DNA of 21,000 nt. Origin: DASUGM01 sp036274055 (lineage in GTDB: Bacteria > Acidobacteriota > Vicinamibacteria > Vicinamibacterales > SCN-69-37). Made by a program: the position numbers and the translations under genes. Below the pieces are notes generated by a model. The model made no database searches, was not told the DNA's origin, and worked only from the letters and a program-made list of their open reading frames with translations. This document shows positions 1 through 6,056 of the stretch, one piece after another (position 1 is the stretch's first letter; each line of letters starts with the position of its first letter). The stretch spans positions 1 to 21,000 of the forward strand of contig DASUGM010000033.1 of assembly GCA_036274055.1 (NCBI GenBank), read 5' to 3'.

Positions 1-1
1 G

Positions 2-496
2 AGCGATCCCGACATGGGCCCGAGCATCTCGAAGCGCCAGCTCGAGACGATCGAGAAATACGTGCAGGTCGGCACGTCCGAGGGCGCGCGCGTGGCCGCC
101 GGCGGCGCGCGGCCCGCCGATCCGTCGCTCGGCGCCGGCTACTACTTTCAGCCGACGCTGCTCGAGTCGGTGTCGGCGGGCATGCGCGTCGCGCAGGAAG
201 AAATCTTCGGGCCGGTGCTGGCGATCATCGACTTCGACGAACTGGAGGAAGCGGCGACGGTTGCCAACCGCAGCGATTACGGCCTGGTCGCGGGCATCTG
301 GACGCGCGACATCAACAAGGCGATGGCGCTCGCCGCGCGCATCAAGTCCGGCCAGGTCTACATCAATACCTACGGCGCGGGCGGCGGCGTCGAGCTGCCG
401 TTCGGCGGCTACAAGAAAAGCGGCTACGGGCGCGAGAAGGGACTGGAATCGCTCGCCAGCTACACGCAGGTCAAGAATGTCTGTATCAAGTATTGA
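2..496 (+). CDS. NAD(P)-dependent aldehyde dehydrogenase, C-terminal part (gene enters from the left edge)
   Basis: This is the last 164 residues of an aldehyde dehydrogenase, a cytosolic enzyme that oxidises an aldehyde to its acid with NAD(P)+. The frame is open from base 2, so the start lies outside the window; the first ATG at 14 is internal. The visible part begins at the family's DPxMGPxIS segment. It contains the EEIFGPVL motif about 65 residues in, and ends with the ELPFGGYKKSGYGRE segment that precedes the oligomerisation tail. The catalytic Cys and the NAD-binding residues lie upstream and cannot be checked. The stop codon lies 20 nt inside the next dehydrogenase gene, so the two are translated together and probably act in the same catabolic route. 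The substrate cannot be read from this end; sulfolactaldehyde or another small semialdehyde is an inference from the neighbour only. Confidence 0.93.
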   Translation, partial: SDPDMGPSISKRQLETIEKYVQVGTSEGARVAAGGARPADPSLGAGYYFQPTLLESVSAGMRVAQEEIFGPVLAIIDFDELEEAATVANRSDYGLVAGIWTRDINKAMALAARIKSGQVYINTYGAGGGVELPFGGYKKSGYGREKGLESLASYTQVKNVCIKY

Positions 497-1385
497 AAAA
501 GTCGGGTTCATCGGCCTCGGCAACATGGGGCGGCCGATGGCGTCGAATCTCGTCCGCAAAGGCTCGGACGTGATCGTCTGCGACGTTCACCCGGATCCGG
601 TCGCGGCCCTCGCGCAGTTGGGTGCGCGCGCCGGCAGCGTCGCCGACGTCGCGGCCGGCAGTGACGTCGTCTTCACGATGCTGCCGACGACGGCGGCCGT
701 CGAAGAGGTCATCGCCGGCCCCGGTGGCGTGCTCGCACACGCGAAACCGGGAAGTGTCGTCGTCGACATGAGCACGATCGATCCGCTGGTGACCGATCGC
801 CTGGCCGCGCAGGCTGCGGCTCGCGGTGTGGCGTTTGCCGACGCGCCGGTGGGCCGTCTCGCCAGCCACGCCGAGCGCGGCGAATCGCTGTTCATGGTCG
901 GCGCCGACCCGGCCGTGTTCGCGCGCATCACTCCCCTGCTCCAGGCGATGGGGACCACGATTCACCATTGCGGCGGCGCCGGCACCGGGATGCGCACGAA
1001 GCTCGTCAACAATTACCTGGCGATCATCTCGTGCCAGCTGAACGCCGAGGCGATCGCCCTGTCGCAGCGCTTCGGCCTGACGCTCGAGAAAACGCTCGAC
1101 GTCGTCCACGGCACCACGGCGACGAACGGCCAGCTCAAGATCGCGTGGCCGACCAAGGTGCTGAAGGGCGACGTCGCGCCCGGCTTCACGATCGATCTCG
1201 CGCACAAGGACCTGACGCTGATTGTCGAGGCCGCCAACGCGGTCAAGGTGCCGGTGCCGATCGCGGCGGCCGCGCGCGAAGCGTTCAGCGCGGCGCGCAG
1301 CCGCGGTCAGGGCGGCCGGGATTTCTCGGCGATGGTCGATGTCCTGTGCGACGAGGCCGGCATCGAGCGGGCCCGGCTGCGATAG
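477..1385 (+). CDS. beta-hydroxyacid dehydrogenase family protein, sulfolactaldehyde reductase (YihU)-like
   Basis: The 302-residue product is a cytosolic NAD(P)H oxidoreductase of the 3-hydroxyisobutyrate dehydrogenase family. The Rossmann motif GLGNMGRPM is at residues 13-21. The substrate loop reads DAPVGRLAS (122-130) instead of the usual DAPVSGG, and the catalytic Lys is K175 in KLVNNY. The C-terminal helical domain carries IDLAHKDL (239-246). By memory of its sequence, E. coli YihU has the same VGR substitution and near-identical blocks around the Lys, the IDLAHKDL segment and the WPxKVLxGD segment. YihU interconverts sulfolactaldehyde and dihydroxypropanesulfonate and also reduces succinic semialdehyde. 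R127 corresponds to YihU R123, reported to contact the sulfonate. The ATG at 477 is chosen because it starts just before the Rossmann fold; earlier in-frame starts would run through the dehydrogenase gene. It overlaps that gene by 20 nt. Other small 3-hydroxyacid or semialdehyde substrates remain possible. Confidence 0.9.
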   Translation: MSVSSIEKVGFIGLGNMGRPMASNLVRKGSDVIVCDVHPDPVAALAQLGARAGSVADVAAGSDVVFTMLPTTAAVEEVIAGPGGVLAHAKPGSVVVDMSTIDPLVTDRLAAQAAARGVAFADAPVGRLASHAERGESLFMVGADPAVFARITPLLQAMGTTIHHCGGAGTGMRTKLVNNYLAIISCQLNAEAIALSQRFGLTLEKTLDVVHGTTATNGQLKIAWPTKVLKGDVAPGFTIDLAHKDLTLIVEAANAVKVPVPIAAAAREAFSAARSRGQGGRDFSAMVDVLCDEAGIERARLR

Positions 1386-1394
1386 GGCGACTTG

Positions 1395-1627
1395 CCAAGA
1401 GCCTTCAACATGAAGGACATGAAGAAAACCCACGCTTTTGAAAACCTTGCGAGATAACGTGCTCACGGAAGAACGCAACAGAATCTGAAGCTCATGAAGA
1501 GTCTGACAGCTGCGCTCAGCGCTCTCCATTTCCTCCATCCGAATCTGAGCTTTCTTTCAGGACGCATCTCGCGAGGGCTTCCAAAGAAGTAGGTGTTCTT
1601 CATGTCCTTCATGTTGAAGGCTCTTGG
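1395..1627. repeat. 233-bp imperfect palindromic element with 38-bp terminal inverted repeats
   Basis: Bases 1395-1432 and the reverse complement of 1590-1627 agree at 36 of 38 positions. Weaker pairing continues inward (TTTGAAAACC-TTGCGAGAT on the left against TTTGGAAGCCCTCGCGAGAT on the right). The centre, near 1511, is next to a GCGCT-C-AGCGC hairpin (1512-1522). The element is more AT-rich than its surroundings and lies between two convergent stop codons, with nine bases left on each side. No transposase frame and no convincing target duplication were found. It may be a non-autonomous mobile repeat (MITE or REP-like) or a bidirectional terminator; both roles fit. Confidence 0.8.
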
Positions 1628-1636
1628 AGACAGGCG

Positions 1637-2485
1637 CTACGGCAGGCCGCTTAGCGCTTCGGCCAGCGCGAGCACTCTTCGCGCGCGCGCGACGACGGGC
1701 GCGTCCACCATCCGGTTTTCAAACCGAAATGCGCCCTCGCCCTGCTGGCGGGCGGCGTCGGCGGCGTCGATGAGCTGGCGCGCCCTAACGATTTCGTCCG
1801 CCGAGGGGCTGAACACGTCGTTGATCGTCGCGACCTGATCCGGATGGATCGCCATCTTGCCGCGAAAGCCGAGCGCGCGGGCGCGCACGGCGTCCTCGCG
1901 AAGCTGGTCCGGCGCGGTGAGATCGACGAACACGGCATCGATCGCGTCCGCGCCGATGGTTGCCGCGGCGAGCACGACCTGCGATCGCGCCAGCAAAAGT
2001 TCATCCCCGCCGAGCGTCCTCGGGATGCCGAGCTCGGCGGTGAAATCCTCGGCGCCAAAGAGCAGCGCCGGAATCGTGGCGCGCGCGGAGGCGATCGCGG
2101 CCGCGCCGATGATGCCTCGCGCGGTTTCGAGGAGCGGGATCACGCAGCCCCGCGGTGCCGAGGGTGCGACGCGTTCGATGTCTTCCGGCGATTCGACTTT
2201 GGGAAGCACGACCGCGTCGATGAGTCCCGACACGACGGGCAACCACGCCAGATCCTCAGCCTGCCACACCGACCCCGAGCCGTTGATCCGCACGAAGCGC
2301 GCCGTGCGCGACGCCGGCGCGACCGCGAGCCACTCGGCGACGGCACGACGGGCCTCCGCCTTCCGGCCGGCGTCGACGCCGTCCTCGAGATCGAAGACGA
2401 CGGCGTCAGCACCGGCGGCCATCGCCCGCGGAAAGCGATCGGCGCGGTTGCCGGGGACAAACAAGACGGAGCGAATCGGCCGCAT
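1637..2485 (-). CDS. HpcH/HpaI aldolase/citrate lyase (CitE-like) family CoA-ester lyase
   Basis: The product (282 residues from the chosen start) is a cytosolic TIM-barrel enzyme of the CitE/malyl-CoA lyase type. These enzymes cleave or form C-C bonds in beta-hydroxyacyl-CoA thioesters with Mg2+. The family N-terminus RSVLFVPGNR comes first, then VFDLEDGV, LPKVESPEDIE, the metal-ligand blocks PLLETARG and GAEDFTAELG, and the C-terminal KMAIHPDQV. Length matches stand-alone CitE homologues (about 270-300). Neither possible ATG (2497 or 2485) has a Shine-Dalgarno sequence. The start at 2485 is preferred because MRPIRS is the usual N-terminus and a -10-like TACTAT overlaps the upstream ATG; 2497 would add four basic residues. 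It is the last gene of a minus-strand cluster behind the VOC gene, 62 nt away. The acyl group (malyl, citramalyl or another) cannot be decided from sequence. Confidence 0.9.
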   Translation of the reverse strand: MRPIRSVLFVPGNRADRFPRAMAAGADAVVFDLEDGVDAGRKAEARRAVAEWLAVAPASRTARFVRINGSGSVWQAEDLAWLPVVSGLIDAVVLPKVESPEDIERVAPSAPRGCVIPLLETARGIIGAAAIASARATIPALLFGAEDFTAELGIPRTLGGDELLLARSQVVLAAATIGADAIDAVFVDLTAPDQLREDAVRARALGFRGKMAIHPDQVATINDVFSPSADEIVRARQLIDAADAARQQGEGAFRFENRMVDAPVVARARRVLALAEALSGLP

Positions 2486-2495
2486 ACGCTTGCGC

Positions 2496-2526
2496 ATAGT
2501 ACGACCGGTTGCTTGATTGCCGGCAA
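2496..2526 (-). promoter_or_regulatory. candidate promoter and operator-like palindrome in front of the CitE-like gene
   Basis: Reading the minus strand, TTGCCG (2526-2521) is followed after 19 nt by TACTAT (2501-2496). This would place transcription a few bases before the ATG at 2485, giving an almost leaderless message. The -35-like hexamer lies inside the perfect 14-bp palindrome GATTGCCGGCAATC (2515-2528), which could be a repressor or activator site. The spacer is long, so the promoter call is weak. Confidence 0.35.
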
Positions 2527-2556
2527 TCGGTCGATCGGTCCCACCGATCAACCGAT
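2526..2556 (-). other. strong hairpin across the VOC gene stop codon
   Basis: Bases 2526-2539 pair with 2543-2556 in a 14-bp stem with one mismatch (2532 with 2550) and a three-base loop (2540-2542). The hairpin covers the last codons and stop of the VOC gene and lies about 40 nt before the CitE-like start. It has no following T run, so it looks more like an mRNA-stability or attenuation element than a classical intrinsic terminator. Its left base shares three bases with the palindrome at 2515-2528. Confidence 0.5.
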
Positions 2557-3027
2557 CAGTTCGCTCCGTGCTCGCATCAGCGTCCACATGCTCCACGGGA
2601 CGACGCCGGATTCGGGCCGCGGCTCGTCCGGCAGCATCGCGATGTACTCGAGCAGATGGCCGTCGGGGTCGCGGAAGAACACGGAGACCGCTGGCATCCA
2701 GGCAATGACCACCGGCTGAAGCGCCGGCCGGCCGTCGAAGTCGAGCGGCGTGAGGCCGGCCAGCCGCAAGGCGCGCGGCGCCTCGAGGACGCTCTCGACC
2801 GTCATCCGAAAGGCGATATGGAGCTGGACGCGTTGGGGTGTCGCGCCGGCGGTCCAGAGCCCGAGCATGGCCTGGCCGGTTTCGCCAATCCAGAAGAACG
2901 CGGCCTGACGTCGGGGTGTCGTGTGAGCCAGACGAAATCCGAGGATGTCGCGGTAGAACTCGATCGATCGGTCCAGGTCGCTGACGGTCAGATGCGTTTC
3001 GAACAGCCCCGGTCCGAGGATGTTCAC
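2548..3027 (-). CDS. VOC (glyoxalase/fosfomycin-resistance fold) family protein
   Basis: The 159-residue product is a vicinal-oxygen-chelate protein. It opens with FETHLTVSDLDRSIEFYRDILGF (about residues 9-31) and closes with VFFRDPDGHLLEYIAML (116-132). The likely metal ligands are H12, H70 and E128, the arrangement of Glo/Fos-type metalloenzymes. The start is GTG at 3027, chosen because it begins right before the fold and because GTGA fuses it to the TGA stop of the upstream cupredoxin gene (4-nt overlap), a classic coupling arrangement. Longer readings of this frame run through the cupredoxin gene and are spurious. About 25 residues after the domain are unassigned. The substrate is unknown; glyoxalase, thiol transferase or ring-cleavage activity cannot be separated by sequence alone. 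Confidence 0.87.
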   Translation of the reverse strand: MNILGPGLFETHLTVSDLDRSIEFYRDILGFRLAHTTPRRQAAFFWIGETGQAMLGLWTAGATPQRVQLHIAFRMTVESVLEAPRALRLAGLTPLDFDGRPALQPVVIAWMPAVSVFFRDPDGHLLEYIAMLPDEPRPESGVVPWSMWTLMRARSELIG

Positions 3028-3452
3028 GGTCGTTTGCTGGTGGTGGCGGGGGCGTTGATCGCGCCGACCATGTCCGGATGAATTGAACAGTGATACGGCC
3101 CGACTGCCGCCAGCGTCGTCGGCGAGCTGAATCCACCGGGCGGGATGTTGCCGGTGTCGAGCCGGCCATCGTTGAGGACAACGCGGTGCGTGGTCACGTC
3201 GATGTTGTGCCACACGATGATCCGGCCGGCCGCCACCGTGGCCGGATTCGGCGAGAACGACTGGGCGCCGTTCTCGCGGACGACGTCGATGACGACGGAA
3301 CCGTCCGGCAGGCTCGGGGTGTCGCCGGGCCCGGTGGGCGACGAGGCGTTGGAGCCGCACGAGACGATCCCCGTGGTCAGCGCCGTTAACGCCAGGAAAC
3401 GAAAGAACGCAGAAATGCCTACAGCACGATTCGAATGTCGCATCAAAGTCAC
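3024..3452 (-). CDS. cupredoxin-like (plastocyanin/azurin fold) lipoprotein
   Basis: The 142-residue product has a basic N-terminus, a hydrophobic stretch and a lipobox ending GIVSC with Cys32, so it should be an envelope lipoprotein. A short Ser/Pro/Gly linker (33-50) leads to a cupredoxin domain (about 51-135) starting VVIDVVRENGAQSFSPNPATVAAG. All four type-1 copper ligands are visible: H89 in TTHR, then C122, H125 and M128 in YHCSIHPDM. It probably carries electrons or holds copper at the cell surface. The start is GTG at 3452, four bases after an AGAAAG stretch; an ATG at 3443 is the alternative and does not affect the signal. It heads the minus-strand cluster with the VOC and CitE-like genes and is divergent from the BNR protein gene, with a 119-bp gap holding both promoters, neither of which I could place. 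Confidence 0.88.
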   Translation of the reverse strand: MTLMRHSNRAVGISAFFRFLALTALTTGIVSCGSNASSPTGPGDTPSLPDGSVVIDVVRENGAQSFSPNPATVAAGRIIVWHNIDVTTHRVVLNDGRLDTGNIPPGGFSSPTTLAAVGPYHCSIHPDMVGAINAPATTSKRP

Positions 3453-3571
3453 CGCTTTCTTCTGCTAGAACTCCGGCCGGCCTGCAGTTATTCCGTTGTC
3501 GGGCAGATCGACGGAAATCCGCGCGCGGGAGCCCGAAAACAGGCGTAACATCGGCGTTCCGGAGGATTACC

Positions 3572-6049
3572 ATGCGTGGTCGTACTGCCCGTCTCCTCTC
3601 GCTCGTCGCCTTGCCTGCGGCTGCATTGCTGCTGGGCCTTTCGACCACACGCGCGCAGGCGCCGCAAGCCGGCGATCACGCCGCACATCTCAAGGCCTGG
3701 GACGCGCATAAAGCGATGGCGCAGTCGTCGCCGTACAAGGCGATGAACTGGTCATTCGTCGGGCCGACCAACATCAGCGGACGGATTGCCGATGTCGCCG
3801 TCGCCGATCGCGGCTCGTCGCGGCGGCTCTACGCCGGCAGCTGTTGCGGCGGCCTGTGGGTCTCGGACGATCTCGGCCAGACGTGGCAGGCGGTCTTCGA
3901 GCAGCAACCCTCGACGGCGATCGGCGCGCTGGCCGTGGCGCCGTCCAATCCCGACGTCGTCTGGGTCGGCACCGGCGAGTCGAACATCTTCCGCAGCTCG
4001 TACACCGGTGTCGGCGTCTACAAGTCCACCGACAACGCGAAGACGTTTCAGCACATGGGCCTGACCGACACCGGCACGATCGGCCGCATCGTCATTCATC
4101 CGCAGGATCCCAACATCGTCTACGTCGCGTCCGCGGGCCAGGAATGGATGGAGAACGAGATGCGCGGCGTCTACAAGACGACCGACGGCGGCAAGACGTG
4201 GACGCATTCGTTGAGGATCAGCGCGAAGACCGGCGCCGTCGATCTCGCGATCGATCCGAAGGATCCGAACACGATGTACGCCGCGGCGTGGCAGCGGCAG
4301 CGGCGCAAGTGGAACGACCCGCGCGTCGAACCCGGCTTCGATGAGAGCGGCATCTTCAAGACCACCAACGGCGGCCAGTCATGGACGCGGCTGACCAACG
4401 GTCTGCCACCGCCGAAGGTGACGGGCCGTATCGGCCTGGCGGTCGCGGCCTCGAATCCGAACGTCGTCTACGCGTTCTACGACAACTACGCGTGCGATGC
4501 GCGAGCGGCCGAGGAAGCCAAAGCCGCGGCAGCGGCGGGACGGGGCGGACGCGGCGCGAACCCGGGCGGGAGCGCGGCGAGTTGTCCGATCATCGGCAAT
4601 GAGGTCTATCGATCGAACGACAAGGGCGCGAGCTGGACGCTGGTCAGCGGCCAGACCGACGAGCAGCGCACGTTCATGAAAGGCATGTCGAACACCTACG
4701 CCTGGGTCTTCGGGAACATTCGCGTCGATCCGACCGACGAGAACACGATCTACACGCTCGCGCTCGGCGTCAGCGTCTCGCGCGACGGCGGCAAGACGTT
4801 CGCACGCATCGGCCAGCCGCCGCCTGGCGTGCCTGCCGCGACGCCACCAGCCGGCGGACGCGGCGGCTCGGGCGGCGACAACCACGCGATGTGGATCGAT
4901 CCGAAAAACCCGCTGTTCATCGTGCTCGGCAACGACAGCGGGTTCCGGACCACGAGCGACGGCGGCCAGACCTGGCGCCGCGCCGATCTGCCGACGGTGA
5001 CGGTCTTCAGCACCGCGTTCGACATGGACACGCCGTTCCGGGTGTATGGATCGGTGCAGGATCACGGCAGCTATCGCGCCCCGATCGACATCAGCGGCGG
5101 CCGCGAGAATTTGAAGGCCATTCCCTGGGAAAGCGCGCCGGGCGGCGAGTATACGGAGCACGCGATCGATCCGAGAAATCCGAACATCGTCTACTCCGGC
5201 AAGCTGTCACGAACCGACTACAGCATTCCGGCTGCGCCTCGCGGTGGCGGTGCCGGTGGGGCAGGACGCGGCGCCGCTGGCGCGGAAGCGCCGGCGCCGA
5301 CGGGGCCACAGCGTGACACCAGCATCCGTCCGGAGATCAAGGCGGGCGAGGATCCGCTGCGCATGCAGGTCCTGGCGCCGATCCTCCTGTCGCCGCACGA
5401 TCCCGACACGATCTACTTCGGCACGCAGTATCTCTATCGCTCGCGCGATCGCGGCACGACGTGGGAAAGACTGACCGGTGATCTGAGCTACGGCGACAAG
5501 ACCAAGATCGGCGACATCCCGCACCAGCTCGTGATCACGATCTCCGAGTCGCCGAAGAAAAAGGGCCTCATCTACACCGGCACCGACGACGGACGCTTGT
5601 ACGCCTCGGTGGACGACGGCAAGGAGTTCCGCGAATTGACCGCGAGCCTGCCGAAGAAACAGTGGATTGGCGCAGTGGTGGCTTCCAAGTACGAAGAGGC
5701 GACGGTCTACGTCGCGCAGCAGGGGCGCTACGATGAGGACTTCGCCCCGCGAGTCTACAAGTCCACCGACTACGGCAAGTCGTTCAAGAGCATCGCCGGA
5801 AATCTGCCGGGCGGGCCGATCAACATGATTCGCGAGGATCCGGTCAACCCGAACGTGCTTTATGCGTGCAACGACTTCGGCGTCTACGTCACGACCAACG
5901 GCGGCGCGCGCTGGGACGTGCTCGGCGGCAACCTGCCGTCGGTCAACGTCATGGATTTCATCGTCCATCCCCGCGATCGCATGCTGGTCATCGGGACGCA
6001 CGGCCGCGGCGTGTGGGCGATTGACGTGAGCAAGATCGGCGGCAAATAG
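3572..6049 (+). CDS. secreted BNR/Asp-box repeat protein (VPS10/GH74-like beta-propellers)
   Basis: The 825-residue product starts with a signal peptide (basic start, hydrophobic 8-24, probable cleavage after AQA at 30). It then consists of beta-propeller repeats marked by Asp-boxes of the S/T-x-D-x-G-x-T-W/F type. I count about eleven, including SDDLGQTW (98), TTDGGKTW (203), TTNGGQSW (264), SNDKGASW (348), TSDGGQTW (461), SRDRGTTW (624) and STDYGKSF (near 735). Many follow the DPxNPNxVYA strand typical of sortilin and GH74 propellers. The end reads HGRGVWAID, as in this family. Two Gly/Ala-rich inserts (about 312-337 and 553-580) interrupt the repeats. A strong GGAGG (3561-3565) six bases before the ATG fixes the start. 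Such proteins are often annotated as glycosyl hydrolases, but no catalytic acid pair can be assigned here; a binding or scaffold role is equally possible. Confidence 0.9.
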   Translation: MRGRTARLLSLVALPAAALLLGLSTTRAQAPQAGDHAAHLKAWDAHKAMAQSSPYKAMNWSFVGPTNISGRIADVAVADRGSSRRLYAGSCCGGLWVSDDLGQTWQAVFEQQPSTAIGALAVAPSNPDVVWVGTGESNIFRSSYTGVGVYKSTDNAKTFQHMGLTDTGTIGRIVIHPQDPNIVYVASAGQEWMENEMRGVYKTTDGGKTWTHSLRISAKTGAVDLAIDPKDPNTMYAAAWQRQRRKWNDPRVEPGFDESGIFKTTNGGQSWTRLTNGLPPPKVTGRIGLAVAASNPNVVYAFYDNYACDARAAEEAKAAAAAGRGGRGANPGGSAASCPIIGNEVYRSNDKGASWTLVSGQTDEQRTFMKGMSNTYAWVFGNIRVDPTDENTIYTLALGVSVSRDGGKTFARIGQPPPGVPAATPPAGGRGGSGGDNHAMWIDPKNPLFIVLGNDSGFRTTSDGGQTWRRADLPTVTVFSTAFDMDTPFRVYGSVQDHGSYRAPIDISGGRENLKAIPWESAPGGEYTEHAIDPRNPNIVYSGKLSRTDYSIPAAPRGGGAGGAGRGAAGAEAPAPTGPQRDTSIRPEIKAGEDPLRMQVLAPILLSPHDPDTIYFGTQYLYRSRDRGTTWERLTGDLSYGDKTKIGDIPHQLVITISESPKKKGLIYTGTDDGRLYASVDDGKEFRELTASLPKKQWIGAVVASKYEEATVYVAQQGRYDEDFAPRVYKSTDYGKSFKSIAGNLPGGPINMIREDPVNPNVLYACNDFGVYVTTNGGARWDVLGGNLPSVNVMDFIVHPRDRMLVIGTHGRGVWAIDVSKIGGK

Positions 6050-6053
6050 CCGC
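6039..6053. terminator. small hairpin at the convergent 3' ends (weak terminator candidate)
   Basis: GCGGC (6039-6043) pairs with GCCGC (6049-6053) around the loop AAATA, which contains most of the TAG stop of the BNR gene. The opposing gene ends at 6057. There is no U tract. In such GC-rich sequence a five-base stem can arise by chance. Confidence 0.25.
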
Positions 6054-6056
6054 GGG

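Noticed and set aside
486..1538. 350-codon minus-strand open frame over the dehydrogenase gene and half of the palindrome
   Set aside because: It is rich in Arg, Asp, His and Gln, has no family motif, and lies opposite a gene with clear motifs; such antisense frames are common in GC-rich DNA.
1395..1627. Insertion sequence with its own transposase
   Set aside because: The element is only 233 bp, no transposase-like frame lies in it, and no clear target duplication borders it.
1637..2485. KDSG-type aldolase completing a sulfo-Entner-Doudoroff pathway with the YihU-like gene
   Set aside because: The sequence is of the CitE/CoA-ester lyase branch and lies in a separate, convergent transcription unit, so a link to sulfosugar breakdown is not supported.
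1637..3181. Long version of the CitE-like frame (514 codons)
   Set aside because: The part upstream of 2497 overlaps the VOC gene in another frame and shows no domain; the family N-terminus starts at 2485.
2548..3648. Long version of the VOC frame extending upstream past the cupredoxin gene
   Set aside because: The N-terminal 200 residues are antisense-like or frame-shifted readings of the cupredoxin gene; the GTG at 3027 fits the VOC fold and the GTGA coupling.
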